Assembly (NCBI RefSeq): GCF_013388355.1
Contig: NZ_CP058246.1
Location: 1,302,001-1,366,000, forward strand
DNA: 64,000 bases
Origin: Flavobacterium sp. LPB0248
GTDB taxonomy: Bacteria > Bacteroidota > Bacteroidia > Flavobacteriales > Flavobacteriaceae
Direction: 5' to 3'
Shown here: in pieces, positions 37,157-45,151 of the stretch
Numbering within the stretch: the stretch's first letter is position 1
Layout of the letters: every line of letters starts with the position of its first letter
The notes under the pieces: generated by a model
Seen by the model: only the letters and a program-made list of their open reading frames with translations
Databases searched by the model: none
Told to the model about the DNA's origin: nothing
Position numbers and translations under genes: made by a program

Positions 37157-38057
37157 TGCAGAAATTTTACATATTATAGAATTAATCAACATAGGAAAAG
37201 GTCTAATCCCAACCTTAAATGACAGCAATCTATTGGCTATAAAAGAGCCATCAGAAAAGACTGTTCCTTCAATGAGCGAAATCATCCAAGCCTCAAACTC
37301 AAATGGATTTTGGGATAATTATTTTTCCGTTTATCAAAACTCTTCTAGGGCTGGTTTTTCAATCAATAACTATAATTATTCAGACTTTTACCAGTTTCCT
37401 GTCTTGGAATTAGGTATTTTTAATTACTACGGAAATGGTCTCGCAAGAGGTTTCTCTTTTTTTTATGACAAGACTATTTTTAATGACACCCAGCAAAAAG
37501 GGATAGAATATGAAAGCATGGACCCGCTTTATGCAACTCTAAATACTTTGGCAACTAGAGGATTTGTACTTAAAACAAGATACAAACATATTACTGACTA
37601 CAATACCGAAGAAGGTGTTTACAATGTTACAGAAGAGGATTTAGGAAAAACACTTATTGTTTCGGCGCCAATACCAATTTCAATCAAACTTGAAGATATT
37701 TCAGAGTTTAATTTTGAAGTTTTTAATAATTCACAATTTCCTGTTACAATCTCTTCACCAGATCCATTAGTTTCTTTTTACAGCAAAGCAAATAGCAACA
37801 CAATCAATATTAAGAAACAGGGATTAGTAAAAGTATTCAATGGTTCTTTTAATCATTTTTATCAAGTTGCTGGAGATATTGATAATACGATAAACAATAC
37901 TACAACTACAGCATTAAATAATTCTCAGCTAAATACAGCATATCCTTCAGCAGAAACTGGATTTAAAGTGCCTTGCCTTAATATCGCTTCTGGAGCATTA
38001 ATATATGAAAAAACAGCAAATGGATGGATACAGTACGCTATTCAAACCGTTAGTTAA
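37140..38057 (+). CDS. Fibre-locus protein of unknown function (305 aa)
   Basis: A 305-residue protein without signal peptide. The N-terminal ~110 residues are mixed and aromatic-rich, and a middle region (VTEEDLGKTLIVSAPIPISIKL) has the phrase seen in phage fibre-like domains that read 'value or regular field'. The C-terminus (LNTAYPSAETGFKVPCLNIASGALIYEKTANGWI) is the common phage-tail LN..YP....G..V.C.....G...YEKT motif. It overlaps the glycosyltransferase gene by 17 bases. It is most likely a short fibre or adaptor, possibly the substrate of the adjacent enzyme. Confidence 0.65.
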   Translation: MELPYNAEILHIIELINIGKGLIPTLNDSNLLAIKEPSEKTVPSMSEIIQASNSNGFWDNYFSVYQNSSRAGFSINNYNYSDFYQFPVLELGIFNYYGNGLARGFSFFYDKTIFNDTQQKGIEYESMDPLYATLNTLATRGFVLKTRYKHITDYNTEEGVYNVTEEDLGKTLIVSAPIPISIKLEDISEFNFEVFNNSQFPVTISSPDPLVSFYSKANSNTINIKKQGLVKVFNGSFNHFYQVAGDIDNTINNTTTTALNNSQLNTAYPSAETGFKVPCLNIASGALIYEKTANGWIQYAIQTVS

Positions 38058-38118
38058 AACTTAGAGCCTATTTTATTTTTTCGAAAACAAGTAAAATTAT
38101 TAATTTCAATCAATTCAA

Positions 38119-41100
38119 ATGTATACAAATCATAACAGGATAAGAGTATCCGACTTAGAAACAAATGACCCTAACAAAATCTTAATTACTAATGAAAAAG
38201 GTGAACTAACATTTAATAGTGCTAGTGAATTAGGGTTAGGTGCAAATAAATTTCGAAAAGAAAATTTTGAATTTACAGGTTCAAAAATATTTACTTTATC
38301 AGAACCGGCATTAAATGTTTTAGCTGTAGTTGTAGATGGTATTACCTTAAACGGTACTCCTGGTGCACCATTACAATATCGAATGAACACCTCTACTTCA
38401 TTAGAAATACTTGATGAAATGATTGTTGGTGAAGACTTTTGGGTAAGCATCACTTACAATTACGCGGGATCTGTCGATGGCGGACAGCCTGGAACTGGAA
38501 ATTATACTGCAGATCAAATTACAGAAACGGCAAACAGAAAATTTCAATCGGCAGACCAACAGGCTTTCAACGATGCAACTTCAAGTATTCAAGCTCAATT
38601 AAACTCAAAAGAGCCGTCATTAGCTGCAGGTACAAATTCTCAATACTTTAGAGGAGATAAAACTTGGCAAACTCTTGACAAATCAGCTGTTGGCTTAAGA
38701 AATGTGAACGATACAGCAGATACTACCAAAAATGTTTTATCTGCTACAAAACTCACAACTGCTAGAGCAATCAATGGAGTTTCTTTTGACGGATCGGCAA
38801 ATATTACAATAAATGCTACCGATTCTACTGCTAGAATTGCCTCTAGCGAAAAAGGCGCAGCAAACGGAGTGGCAACTCTTGATGCCAGTGGAATTATTCC
38901 AACTTCTCAATTGCCAAGTTATGTTGATGATGTATTAGAATTTACAAACTTAACAAGTTTTCCTGCAACTGGTGAAACAGGAAAAATCTATATCGCAAAA
39001 GATACCAATAAAACATATCGTTGGGGAGCATCTTCATATATTTATATTACTAGCGGGGCTGTAGACAGTGTTGCGGGTAAAACAGGCGTTGTAACATTAG
39101 CTAAAGCAGATGTTGGTTTGGCAAATGTTGACAATACAACAGATGCTGCCAAAAATGTTTTATCAGCCACTAAATTAACAACCGCTAGAACAATCAATGG
39201 CGTTTCTTTTGACGGATCAGCAAATATTACAATTACTGATACATCTAAAGAAAACAGCATTACCGCTGGTGCTACCACACATTACTGGCGAGGAGATAAA
39301 ACATGGCAGAATTTAAATACTGCTAATGTTCCCGAATCTACTAATTTGTACTTTTCTAATGCTCGTTCAATTGCTTCAACATTAACTGGCTATAGCTCTG
39401 CATCTGGAACAATTTCAGCAACAGATACTATCTTATCTGCCATAAATAAACTTAATGGAAATGATGATCTAAAAGCTCCTTTAGCATCTCCTATATTTAC
39501 AGGATCTGTAACAGCTCCAACATTTGTAGGAACATTAACTGGAAATGCTTCTTCTGCTTCAAAATTGGCAACTGCAAGAACCATAAATGGTGTTTCTTTT
39601 GACGGGTCAGCAAATATTACAATCAATGCTGCTGATTCTACCACAAGAATTGCTTCTAGTGAAAAAGGCATTGCCAATGGAGTTGCAACTCTTGATGCCA
39701 GCGGAATTATTCCAACTTCTCAATTACCAAGCTATGTTGATGATGTATTAGAATTTACAAACTTGGCTAGTTTTCCTGCAACTGGAGAAAGTGGGAAAAT
39801 ATACATTGCAAAAGATTCAAACAAAACATATCGTTGGGGAGGATCTTCATATATCTATATTACCAGTGGTGCCGTAGACAGTGTTGCAGGTAAAACAGGT
39901 GTGGTAGCATTGGCTAAAGCAGATGTTGGTTTGGCAAGTGTTGACAATACCGCAGATACCGCCAAAAATGTTTTATCAGCTACGAAATTAACAACTGCTA
40001 GAACAATTAATGGTGTTTCTTTTGATGGTTCAACAAATATTACGATTACTGATTCAACAAAAGAAAGCAGTATTACTGCGGGTACAACTTCTCAATATTG
40101 GAGAGGAGATAAAACTTGGCAGCCTCTCACCACAGCGAATGTTCCTGAATCTAGCAATTTATATTTTTCAAACGCAAGATCAATTGCTTCAGTATTGACT
40201 GGATATAGCTCAACAACGGGTACCATCCTTGCGACCGATTCAATTTTAACAGCTATTAATAAATTAAATGGAAATGATGCTTTAAAGGCTCCCCTTGCCT
40301 CTCCTACATTTACAGGAACAGTTACTGCACCAACTTTTTCTGGAGCTTTAACAGGGAATGCTTCAACAGCAACCTCTTTACAGACCGCTAGAACAATTAA
40401 CGGAGTATCATTTAATGGTTCTGCAAATATTACAATCGCTGATTCAACAAAATTACCACTAGCTGGCGGAACAATGAGCGGAGATATTATATTTCCTGGT
40501 ACTGATCGCTCAGAAGGTATTTTTGGTACTTACGATTCAACAAAAACACAATCAATTTGGTCTATCGGAACAGCTTATCGAAGCTCTGTTGATGGTTCAA
40601 ATTTTGGCACTCTCTATGGTCTTGCGTATAAGCATACAAATAATACCACTGGAGGAACAATGGCTAGCGGACATCAAATGGTTTGGTGCAGTAATGGCTC
40701 TCCAAAATCTGCTATTGGCGATGGAATCTGGACATCAGGAACAATTACTGGAGACGGCTCAGGGTTAACAGGTATCTCACAAACGTTCAGTATAGGAGGA
40801 AATGCCGCTACAGCTACTAGATTGCAAACACCGAGAACTATTAATGGCGTTTCATTTGATGGTTCTGCAAATATTACTATTGCTGATTCTTCAAAAGCAC
40901 CACTGGTTTCTCCAACATTTACAGGAACTGTAACTGCTCCTACTTTTGTTGGAAATTTAAATGGAAATTCTACAGGGTTTCCGTATCAAGGAGGTTTTCA
41001 AATTGATAATCTACCAGGTAGCTTTTCAACTATTGTTAGAGAAGAAACACCTTCTTCTGGGTATAGCTATACATCAACATTACATATGGCTTCAAGTGAT

Positions 41101-41598
41101 GGCAGACAGCAATTAACGATTTCGAGAGATGGCAGTGGAATGAAATTTAGAGGTAACACCACCGCTAGCGGAAATACTGGTTGGACTTCTTGGAAAACTG
41201 TCTTAACAGACAGTAATTACTCTGCTTATTCTGCATTCTCTGGAGCAATCACTGGTGCTTCTTTAACAGTTACTGGAGATGTTACTGCTTTTTCTGATGC
41301 TAGATTTAAAGAAAATATTAGACCTATTGAAAATGTTATCGAAAGAATTCAAGCTTCAAGAGGAGTTGTATACGACAGAATTGATAACGATCAAAAAGAT
41401 AATGTTGGATTTATTGCTCAAGAACTTGAAGAAAATTTCCCAGAATTGGTTCTTACACGCGAAGACGGAACAAAAGCTGTAAAATATCAAAATGCTGTTG
41501 CTGTATTATTTGAAGCAATTAAAAAACAACAGACCCAAATTGAAGAACAGGATAAAAAATTGAAACTTATCTTTAAACATCTAAACTTAAATCTATAA
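38119..41598 (+). CDS. Tail fibre with S74 chaperone and internal tandem repeat (1159 aa)
   Basis: A 1159-residue fibre. The N-terminus (NRIRVSDLETNDPNKILITNEKGELTF) is homologous to the 1033-residue fibre. Residues 211-752 are two tandem copies of a 271-residue unit, each with TARTINGVSFDGS, SQLPSYVDDVLEF, GKIYIAKD.NKTYRW and AKADVGL. Residues 1057-1159 form the S74 chaperone with Ser1059 in FSDARFKENI, the expected self-cleavage site. The C-terminal tail is a coiled coil. It overlaps the next ATG by one base, as the first fibre does. Probable role: adhesion and receptor binding. Confidence 0.9.
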   Translation: MYTNHNRIRVSDLETNDPNKILITNEKGELTFNSASELGLGANKFRKENFEFTGSKIFTLSEPALNVLAVVVDGITLNGTPGAPLQYRMNTSTSLEILDEMIVGEDFWVSITYNYAGSVDGGQPGTGNYTADQITETANRKFQSADQQAFNDATSSIQAQLNSKEPSLAAGTNSQYFRGDKTWQTLDKSAVGLRNVNDTADTTKNVLSATKLTTARAINGVSFDGSANITINATDSTARIASSEKGAANGVATLDASGIIPTSQLPSYVDDVLEFTNLTSFPATGETGKIYIAKDTNKTYRWGASSYIYITSGAVDSVAGKTGVVTLAKADVGLANVDNTTDAAKNVLSATKLTTARTINGVSFDGSANITITDTSKENSITAGATTHYWRGDKTWQNLNTANVPESTNLYFSNARSIASTLTGYSSASGTISATDTILSAINKLNGNDDLKAPLASPIFTGSVTAPTFVGTLTGNASSASKLATARTINGVSFDGSANITINAADSTTRIASSEKGIANGVATLDASGIIPTSQLPSYVDDVLEFTNLASFPATGESGKIYIAKDSNKTYRWGGSSYIYITSGAVDSVAGKTGVVALAKADVGLASVDNTADTAKNVLSATKLTTARTINGVSFDGSTNITITDSTKESSITAGTTSQYWRGDKTWQPLTTANVPESSNLYFSNARSIASVLTGYSSTTGTILATDSILTAINKLNGNDALKAPLASPTFTGTVTAPTFSGALTGNASTATSLQTARTINGVSFNGSANITIADSTKLPLAGGTMSGDIIFPGTDRSEGIFGTYDSTKTQSIWSIGTAYRSSVDGSNFGTLYGLAYKHTNNTTGGTMASGHQMVWCSNGSPKSAIGDGIWTSGTITGDGSGLTGISQTFSIGGNAATATRLQTPRTINGVSFDGSANITIADSSKAPLVSPTFTGTVTAPTFVGNLNGNSTGFPYQGGFQIDNLPGSFSTIVREETPSSGYSYTSTLHMASSDGRQQLTISRDGSGMKFRGNTTASGNTGWTSWKTVLTDSNYSAYSAFSGAITGASLTVTGDVTAFSDARFKENIRPIENVIERIQASRGVVYDRIDNDQKDNVGFIAQELEENFPELVLTREDGTKAVKYQNAVAVLFEAIKKQQTQIEEQDKKLKLIFKHLNLNL
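38749..40374 (+). repeat. Two tandem 813-bp repeats within the second S74 fibre
   Basis: Unit 1 is 38749-39561 and unit 2 is 39562-40374; a partial third begins at 40375 with the same TARTINGVSF phrase. The period is exactly 271 codons in each case. Protein identity looks very high, while DNA has many synonymous differences, so the duplication is not brand new. Confidence 0.9.
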
Positions 41599-42176
41599 TG
41601 GCATTACCATCAAGCGGATCAATATCATTGGATCAGATAACCAATGAACTTGGAAAACCAAGATTAAATGGCGCATCAATTTCCTTGTATAAAGCATCAG
41701 TAGGTGAAATTAGCACTATTAATACCAATTCACCAAGTAAACCTAATGGTACAGCACCTCATTCAATGTCTGAATTCCGAGGTTACAATCATACAGCAGC
41801 ATCTTCTGGAGGAGGATCTAGTGGAGGAGGTACTGTAAACACTGGTGTTATATGGAATGATACAGGACGCACAATTAGTGCAACATACATGACAATTAAA
41901 GCCAACGGGACTACGGTTGCTAATATTACCCTTCCTACACTTGCCAATGGAGCTAGTTTTAATTTCAGTACCACATATACTAATCTTATATTTTCTAATG
42001 GTACATTTATTCTAGATCTATATACACCCACAGTTGGTTTAACCTCATCAAATTATTTTTATATGACAGGAGGGTACCTTAGTACAAATGGGTATTTTTC
42101 AAGTACAGGAAGTAGTCTCCGAGCAACCGTAACATCTAGTGGACCACAATATAGTATAATTATTCATATAAAGTAA
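41598..42176 (+). CDS. Small tail-associated protein, paralogue of 35461-36171 (192 aa)
   Basis: A 192-residue protein. Residues 1-65 (SSGSISLDQITNELGKPR..., PSKPNGTAPHSMSEFRGYNH) are homologous to the start of the 236-residue protein. A Gly/Ser linker (about 69-80) leads to a C-terminal beta domain (WNDTGRTISATYMTIKANG...) that is unrelated to the other copy's tip. It overlaps the preceding fibre gene by one base (TAATG) and is immediately followed by a glycosyltransferase-like gene. A conserved base plus a swapped tip is the pattern of exchangeable receptor-binding proteins. Confidence 0.8.
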   Translation: MALPSSGSISLDQITNELGKPRLNGASISLYKASVGEISTINTNSPSKPNGTAPHSMSEFRGYNHTAASSGGGSSGGGTVNTGVIWNDTGRTISATYMTIKANGTTVANITLPTLANGASFNFSTTYTNLIFSNGTFILDLYTPTVGLTSSNYFYMTGGYLSTNGYFSSTGSSLRATVTSSGPQYSIIIHIK

Positions 42177-43022
42177 ATGAAAATAGTTTATAGTTATTGG
42201 GATACCGGTAACGGATTAAAAAAACCAGGTAATTGGTTTAATGCTCAATTCATGTTGTCTTCCATGGTAATGTCTGTTCTCAATAGCTATAAACATTATG
42301 GAAGAGTGGAAATGATTACCGACAGCGCAAGTAAGGTTTGGATAGAAAAATTGGGGCTACCTTTTGAATCAATAAGAACTGATCTTGATGAATTGCAAAA
42401 ATATGATAAGGGTTCATGGGCACTCGGCAAAATAAAAGCTTACAGTATTCAAGAAGAGCCTTTTTTACATGTTGATTTAGATGTTATTTTATTTGAACCT
42501 TTATCTCAAAAACTGGTAAATAATGACTTGTATGTCCAGAATTTTGAACCATTTCATATAGACGCTTATCATAAAACCTATATGCCTTATATTGAATTGA
42601 TAGAAGATCTTGGAACTGATTTACCTATTGGTTACCACGATAAAAAACAAGCCGTAAACCTTGGAATTTATGGTTGCAACAATCTTGAATTTAATAAGCT
42701 TTACTGCGATTCTGTATTTAGGTTTGTGGAACATAATGAAAAGAAGTTCAAATCTATTGTTCCTCTTCATAAACTGTGCGTTATATGGGAACAATATTTT
42801 TGGGCTGTCATCGCTGATAAATTAAAAATGTCTATTGGTACAATTATAGATCCACACTACAAATTAGCATCAGAAGCAGGATACTTCCATCTACTTATTG
42901 ATAAATACAAAAAAGATATTGCAGATAATTTTTATGAACATGTAAAAACTACCTATCCAGAGTATTACCAATTAATAAACAAATTATTAGAATTCGAAAA
43001 AATTGAAATGCATGAAAAATGA
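42177..43022 (+). CDS. Glycosyltransferase-like protein (281 aa)
   Basis: A 281-residue protein resembling the DUF6734-type glycosyltransferases of Bacteroidota: MKIVYSYWDTG at the start, an acidic pair in LHVDLDVILFEPL (D100 and D102) as a DxD nucleotide-sugar site, and a conserved NLGIYG loop near 164. There is no signal peptide. It starts directly after the stop of the tail-associated protein and is the last gene before the terminator at 43109-43139. By position it could modify the fibre or small tail protein of its cassette. It is unrelated in sequence to the GT at 36542 beyond the fold type. Confidence 0.65.
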   Translation: MKIVYSYWDTGNGLKKPGNWFNAQFMLSSMVMSVLNSYKHYGRVEMITDSASKVWIEKLGLPFESIRTDLDELQKYDKGSWALGKIKAYSIQEEPFLHVDLDVILFEPLSQKLVNNDLYVQNFEPFHIDAYHKTYMPYIELIEDLGTDLPIGYHDKKQAVNLGIYGCNNLEFNKLYCDSVFRFVEHNEKKFKSIVPLHKLCVIWEQYFWAVIADKLKMSIGTIIDPHYKLASEAGYFHLLIDKYKKDIADNFYEHVKTTYPEYYQLINKLLEFEKIEMHEK

Positions 43023-43108
43023 ACTAATCTAAAAACATCAAATAACAATCTCTTCTGCGCTTAAAAAATGCGTCGAAAACTAAGAGTAAATATTTCTTGG
43101 TAAAATTT

Positions 43109-43139
43109 AAAACCTCAATAATAATATTGAGGTTTTTTT
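43109..43139 (+). terminator. Strong terminator closing the fibre locus
   Basis: AAAACCTCAATA (43109-43120) pairs with TATTGAGGTTTT (43125-43136) over a 4-base loop and is followed by more T. It marks the right end of the ~40-kb forward transcription block. Confidence 0.9.
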
Positions 43140-43287
43140 ATGCTTTATACTTAGAGCTAAAGAAACATCATATAAAAAACACGACTTCAAAATTACCTCA
43201 GTAAGACGATAATTTCATCCAGATAATTCTTCCATCCTAACTAAGAAAAAATTCACTATTTTTAAACTAATCTTCATTCTGTGTATT

Positions 43288-44910
43288 ATGACCGATAAAT
43301 CACAACTTTTAAGTTCCATTTTTAGGCATCTCGACGGATTAGTTACTGCTCCTGTGGCCATGGCATTCAAAAACAAATCTGTTTTAGAATTTATATTAAA
43401 CAAAGAAAAGCTCAAATTATCTGAGATCACCTCTGCTTTTAAAGCCAATGAAGGTTATCTGAACGTAGGTTTACGGGTTGTGGCTTCTCAGGGTTTTCTA
43501 GATTATGAAGTCGATAACAAAACACAGGAAATCACAATTTCAATGAATGAAAAAACAGAAATAGCTTTTTCATTATTTTATCTCTACGAAGATGTTGTGA
43601 ATTTGCTTCAGTTGTCGATTCGGTTTCATCCTCGTTTGTTTGAAGATGTTCCTTTTGAAAAACTCAATATTATTTTTGAAAAATATAAAAAGCGATACGG
43701 AATTGAACCTTCAAAAGATCCACTGAAAAACAGTATTCAGGAACAGATTTTAAAGCATATCGAAGGTTATCTCATCGGACCAACAATAGTTCGTCTTGCA
43801 ATGAACGGAATGTTTCATAAATATTTTATGGAAATTTCTTTTAGACCCGAAGAATTTCATAAATCGCCCGAAAATTTTAAAAAAATATTAGATTTTTTTG
43901 TTCACCTAGGTTGGTTTCTAGAAAAAAATGGCAATTATCAGTTTACCGAAACAGGTTTGTTCTTTGCTAAAAGAGCCAGTGCTTATGGCGTTACAGTTTC
44001 TTATCTGCCAACTTTTGCCAAAATCGAAGAATTGATTTTTGGCGATCCAAATGTTTTAAGAACTGCCGAAGGTGAAAACGAACTTCATGTAGATCGCGAA
44101 ATGAACGTTTGGGGAAGCGGTGGCGCTCACGACACTTACTTTAAAGTAGTCGATGAAATTCTGATCAAGCTTTTTAATCTTCCTATTGAAGAACAGCCAA
44201 AAGGAATTCTAGATATGGGATGCGGAAATGGCGCTTTTCTACAGCATATTTTCGAGGTAATCGACAGACAAACTTTACGTGGAAAAATGCTTGATGAATA
44301 TCCGTTATTTTTGGTTGGAGTAGATTACAATCAAACCGCGTTGAAAGTAACTCGAGCCAATCTGATCAATGCAGATATTTGGGCAAAAGTAATTTGGGGA
44401 GATATTGGCCGTCCCGATTTACTGGCTGAAGATCTGAAAGAAAACTATAATATTGATTTGAAAGATCTTCTAAATGTGAGGACTTTTTTAGACCACAACA
44501 GAATCTGGCAAGATCCTAAACATATTAATCCAAACAGAGTCAGTACCTCAACTGGTGCATTTGCTTACAGAGGAAAAAGAATTAGCAATAATCTTGTTGA
44601 AGACAATCTTTTAGAACATTTACAAAAGTGGTCACCGTATGTACATAAATTTGGTTTACTTCTAATTGAACTTCACACAATAAGTCCGAAACTTACTACC
44701 CATAATTTAGGTCGAACTCCAGCAACAGCTTATGATGCCACACATGGTTTTTCGGATCAATATATTGTTGAAATTGATGTTTTTAATGCAATTGCTGCAG
44801 AAGCTGGATTATTTCCGGATAAATCAATTTTTAAACGATTTCCAGATGCCGATACGGCAACAGTTAGCATTAATTTGTTGAAAGGAAAACAAATAAAATG
44901 TAACGTTTAA
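43288..44910 (+). CDS. Class I SAM-dependent methyltransferase with duplicated N-terminal module
   Basis: A 540-residue protein. Residues about 305-420 have the SAM-binding motif I (ILDMGCGNGAF, 309-315) and the acidic motif VGVDYNQTALK. Two winged-helix or dimerisation-like modules precede it, about 10-90 and 155-240, each with the pattern (L/I)xGxxxxPxxxxxxxxxxLExI...GYL or GWFLE...FTETG. Such arrangements occur in polyketide- or natural-product-type O-/C-methyltransferases (AprA-like). It lies between two terminators, so it is expressed alone. Substrate unknown. It is not obviously part of the fibre locus. Confidence 0.75.
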   Translation: MTDKSQLLSSIFRHLDGLVTAPVAMAFKNKSVLEFILNKEKLKLSEITSAFKANEGYLNVGLRVVASQGFLDYEVDNKTQEITISMNEKTEIAFSLFYLYEDVVNLLQLSIRFHPRLFEDVPFEKLNIIFEKYKKRYGIEPSKDPLKNSIQEQILKHIEGYLIGPTIVRLAMNGMFHKYFMEISFRPEEFHKSPENFKKILDFFVHLGWFLEKNGNYQFTETGLFFAKRASAYGVTVSYLPTFAKIEELIFGDPNVLRTAEGENELHVDREMNVWGSGGAHDTYFKVVDEILIKLFNLPIEEQPKGILDMGCGNGAFLQHIFEVIDRQTLRGKMLDEYPLFLVGVDYNQTALKVTRANLINADIWAKVIWGDIGRPDLLAEDLKENYNIDLKDLLNVRTFLDHNRIWQDPKHINPNRVSTSTGAFAYRGKRISNNLVEDNLLEHLQKWSPYVHKFGLLLIELHTISPKLTTHNLGRTPATAYDATHGFSDQYIVEIDVFNAIAAEAGLFPDKSIFKRFPDADTATVSINLLKGKQIKCNV

Positions 44911-44926
44911 AATTAGCCGAAATAAT

Positions 44927-45081
44927 ATATTTCGCCCCGCTGGGGCTCCTTCTTAAACCGTAATTCTTTTTCTATAAATATTTCGTCCCGCTGGGACTTT
45001 TTCAAAACACTTTCAAGCTCTGGAAGAGCAAAATATTTATAGTTAAGATTCAAAACACAAAATAAAAAGCTCCAGAGGAGC
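44927..45081. repeat. REP-like intergenic repeat cluster
   Basis: Two forward units contain TATTTCGYCCCGCTGGG: a GCCCCGCTGGGGC palindrome at 44934-44946 and GTCCCGCTGGGAC at 44985-44997. A related inverted unit has GCTCCAGAGGAGC (45069-45081) followed by CGACATATTTCTATA, and GCTCTGGAAGAGC lies at 45017-45029. These short hairpins are common Flavobacterium intergenic repeats of unknown origin; activity here is not shown. Confidence 0.7.
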
Positions 45082-45101
45082 GACATATTTCTATAATTAA
45101 A

Positions 45102-45130
45102 AAAGGAGCTCCCTTTTAAAAAGCTCCTTT
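45102..45130. terminator. Bidirectional terminator between convergent genes
   Basis: AAAGGAGCT (45102-45110) pairs with AGCTCCTTT (45122-45130). It lies between the ends of the methyltransferase (plus) and phosphatase (minus) genes. Confidence 0.8.
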
Positions 45131-45151
45131 AATTTGAATTTATTTAAAAAA

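Noticed and set aside
25130..43022. Diversity-generating retroelement
   Set aside because: Fibres would suit one, but no reverse transcriptase, template repeat or accessory gene is visible in the window.
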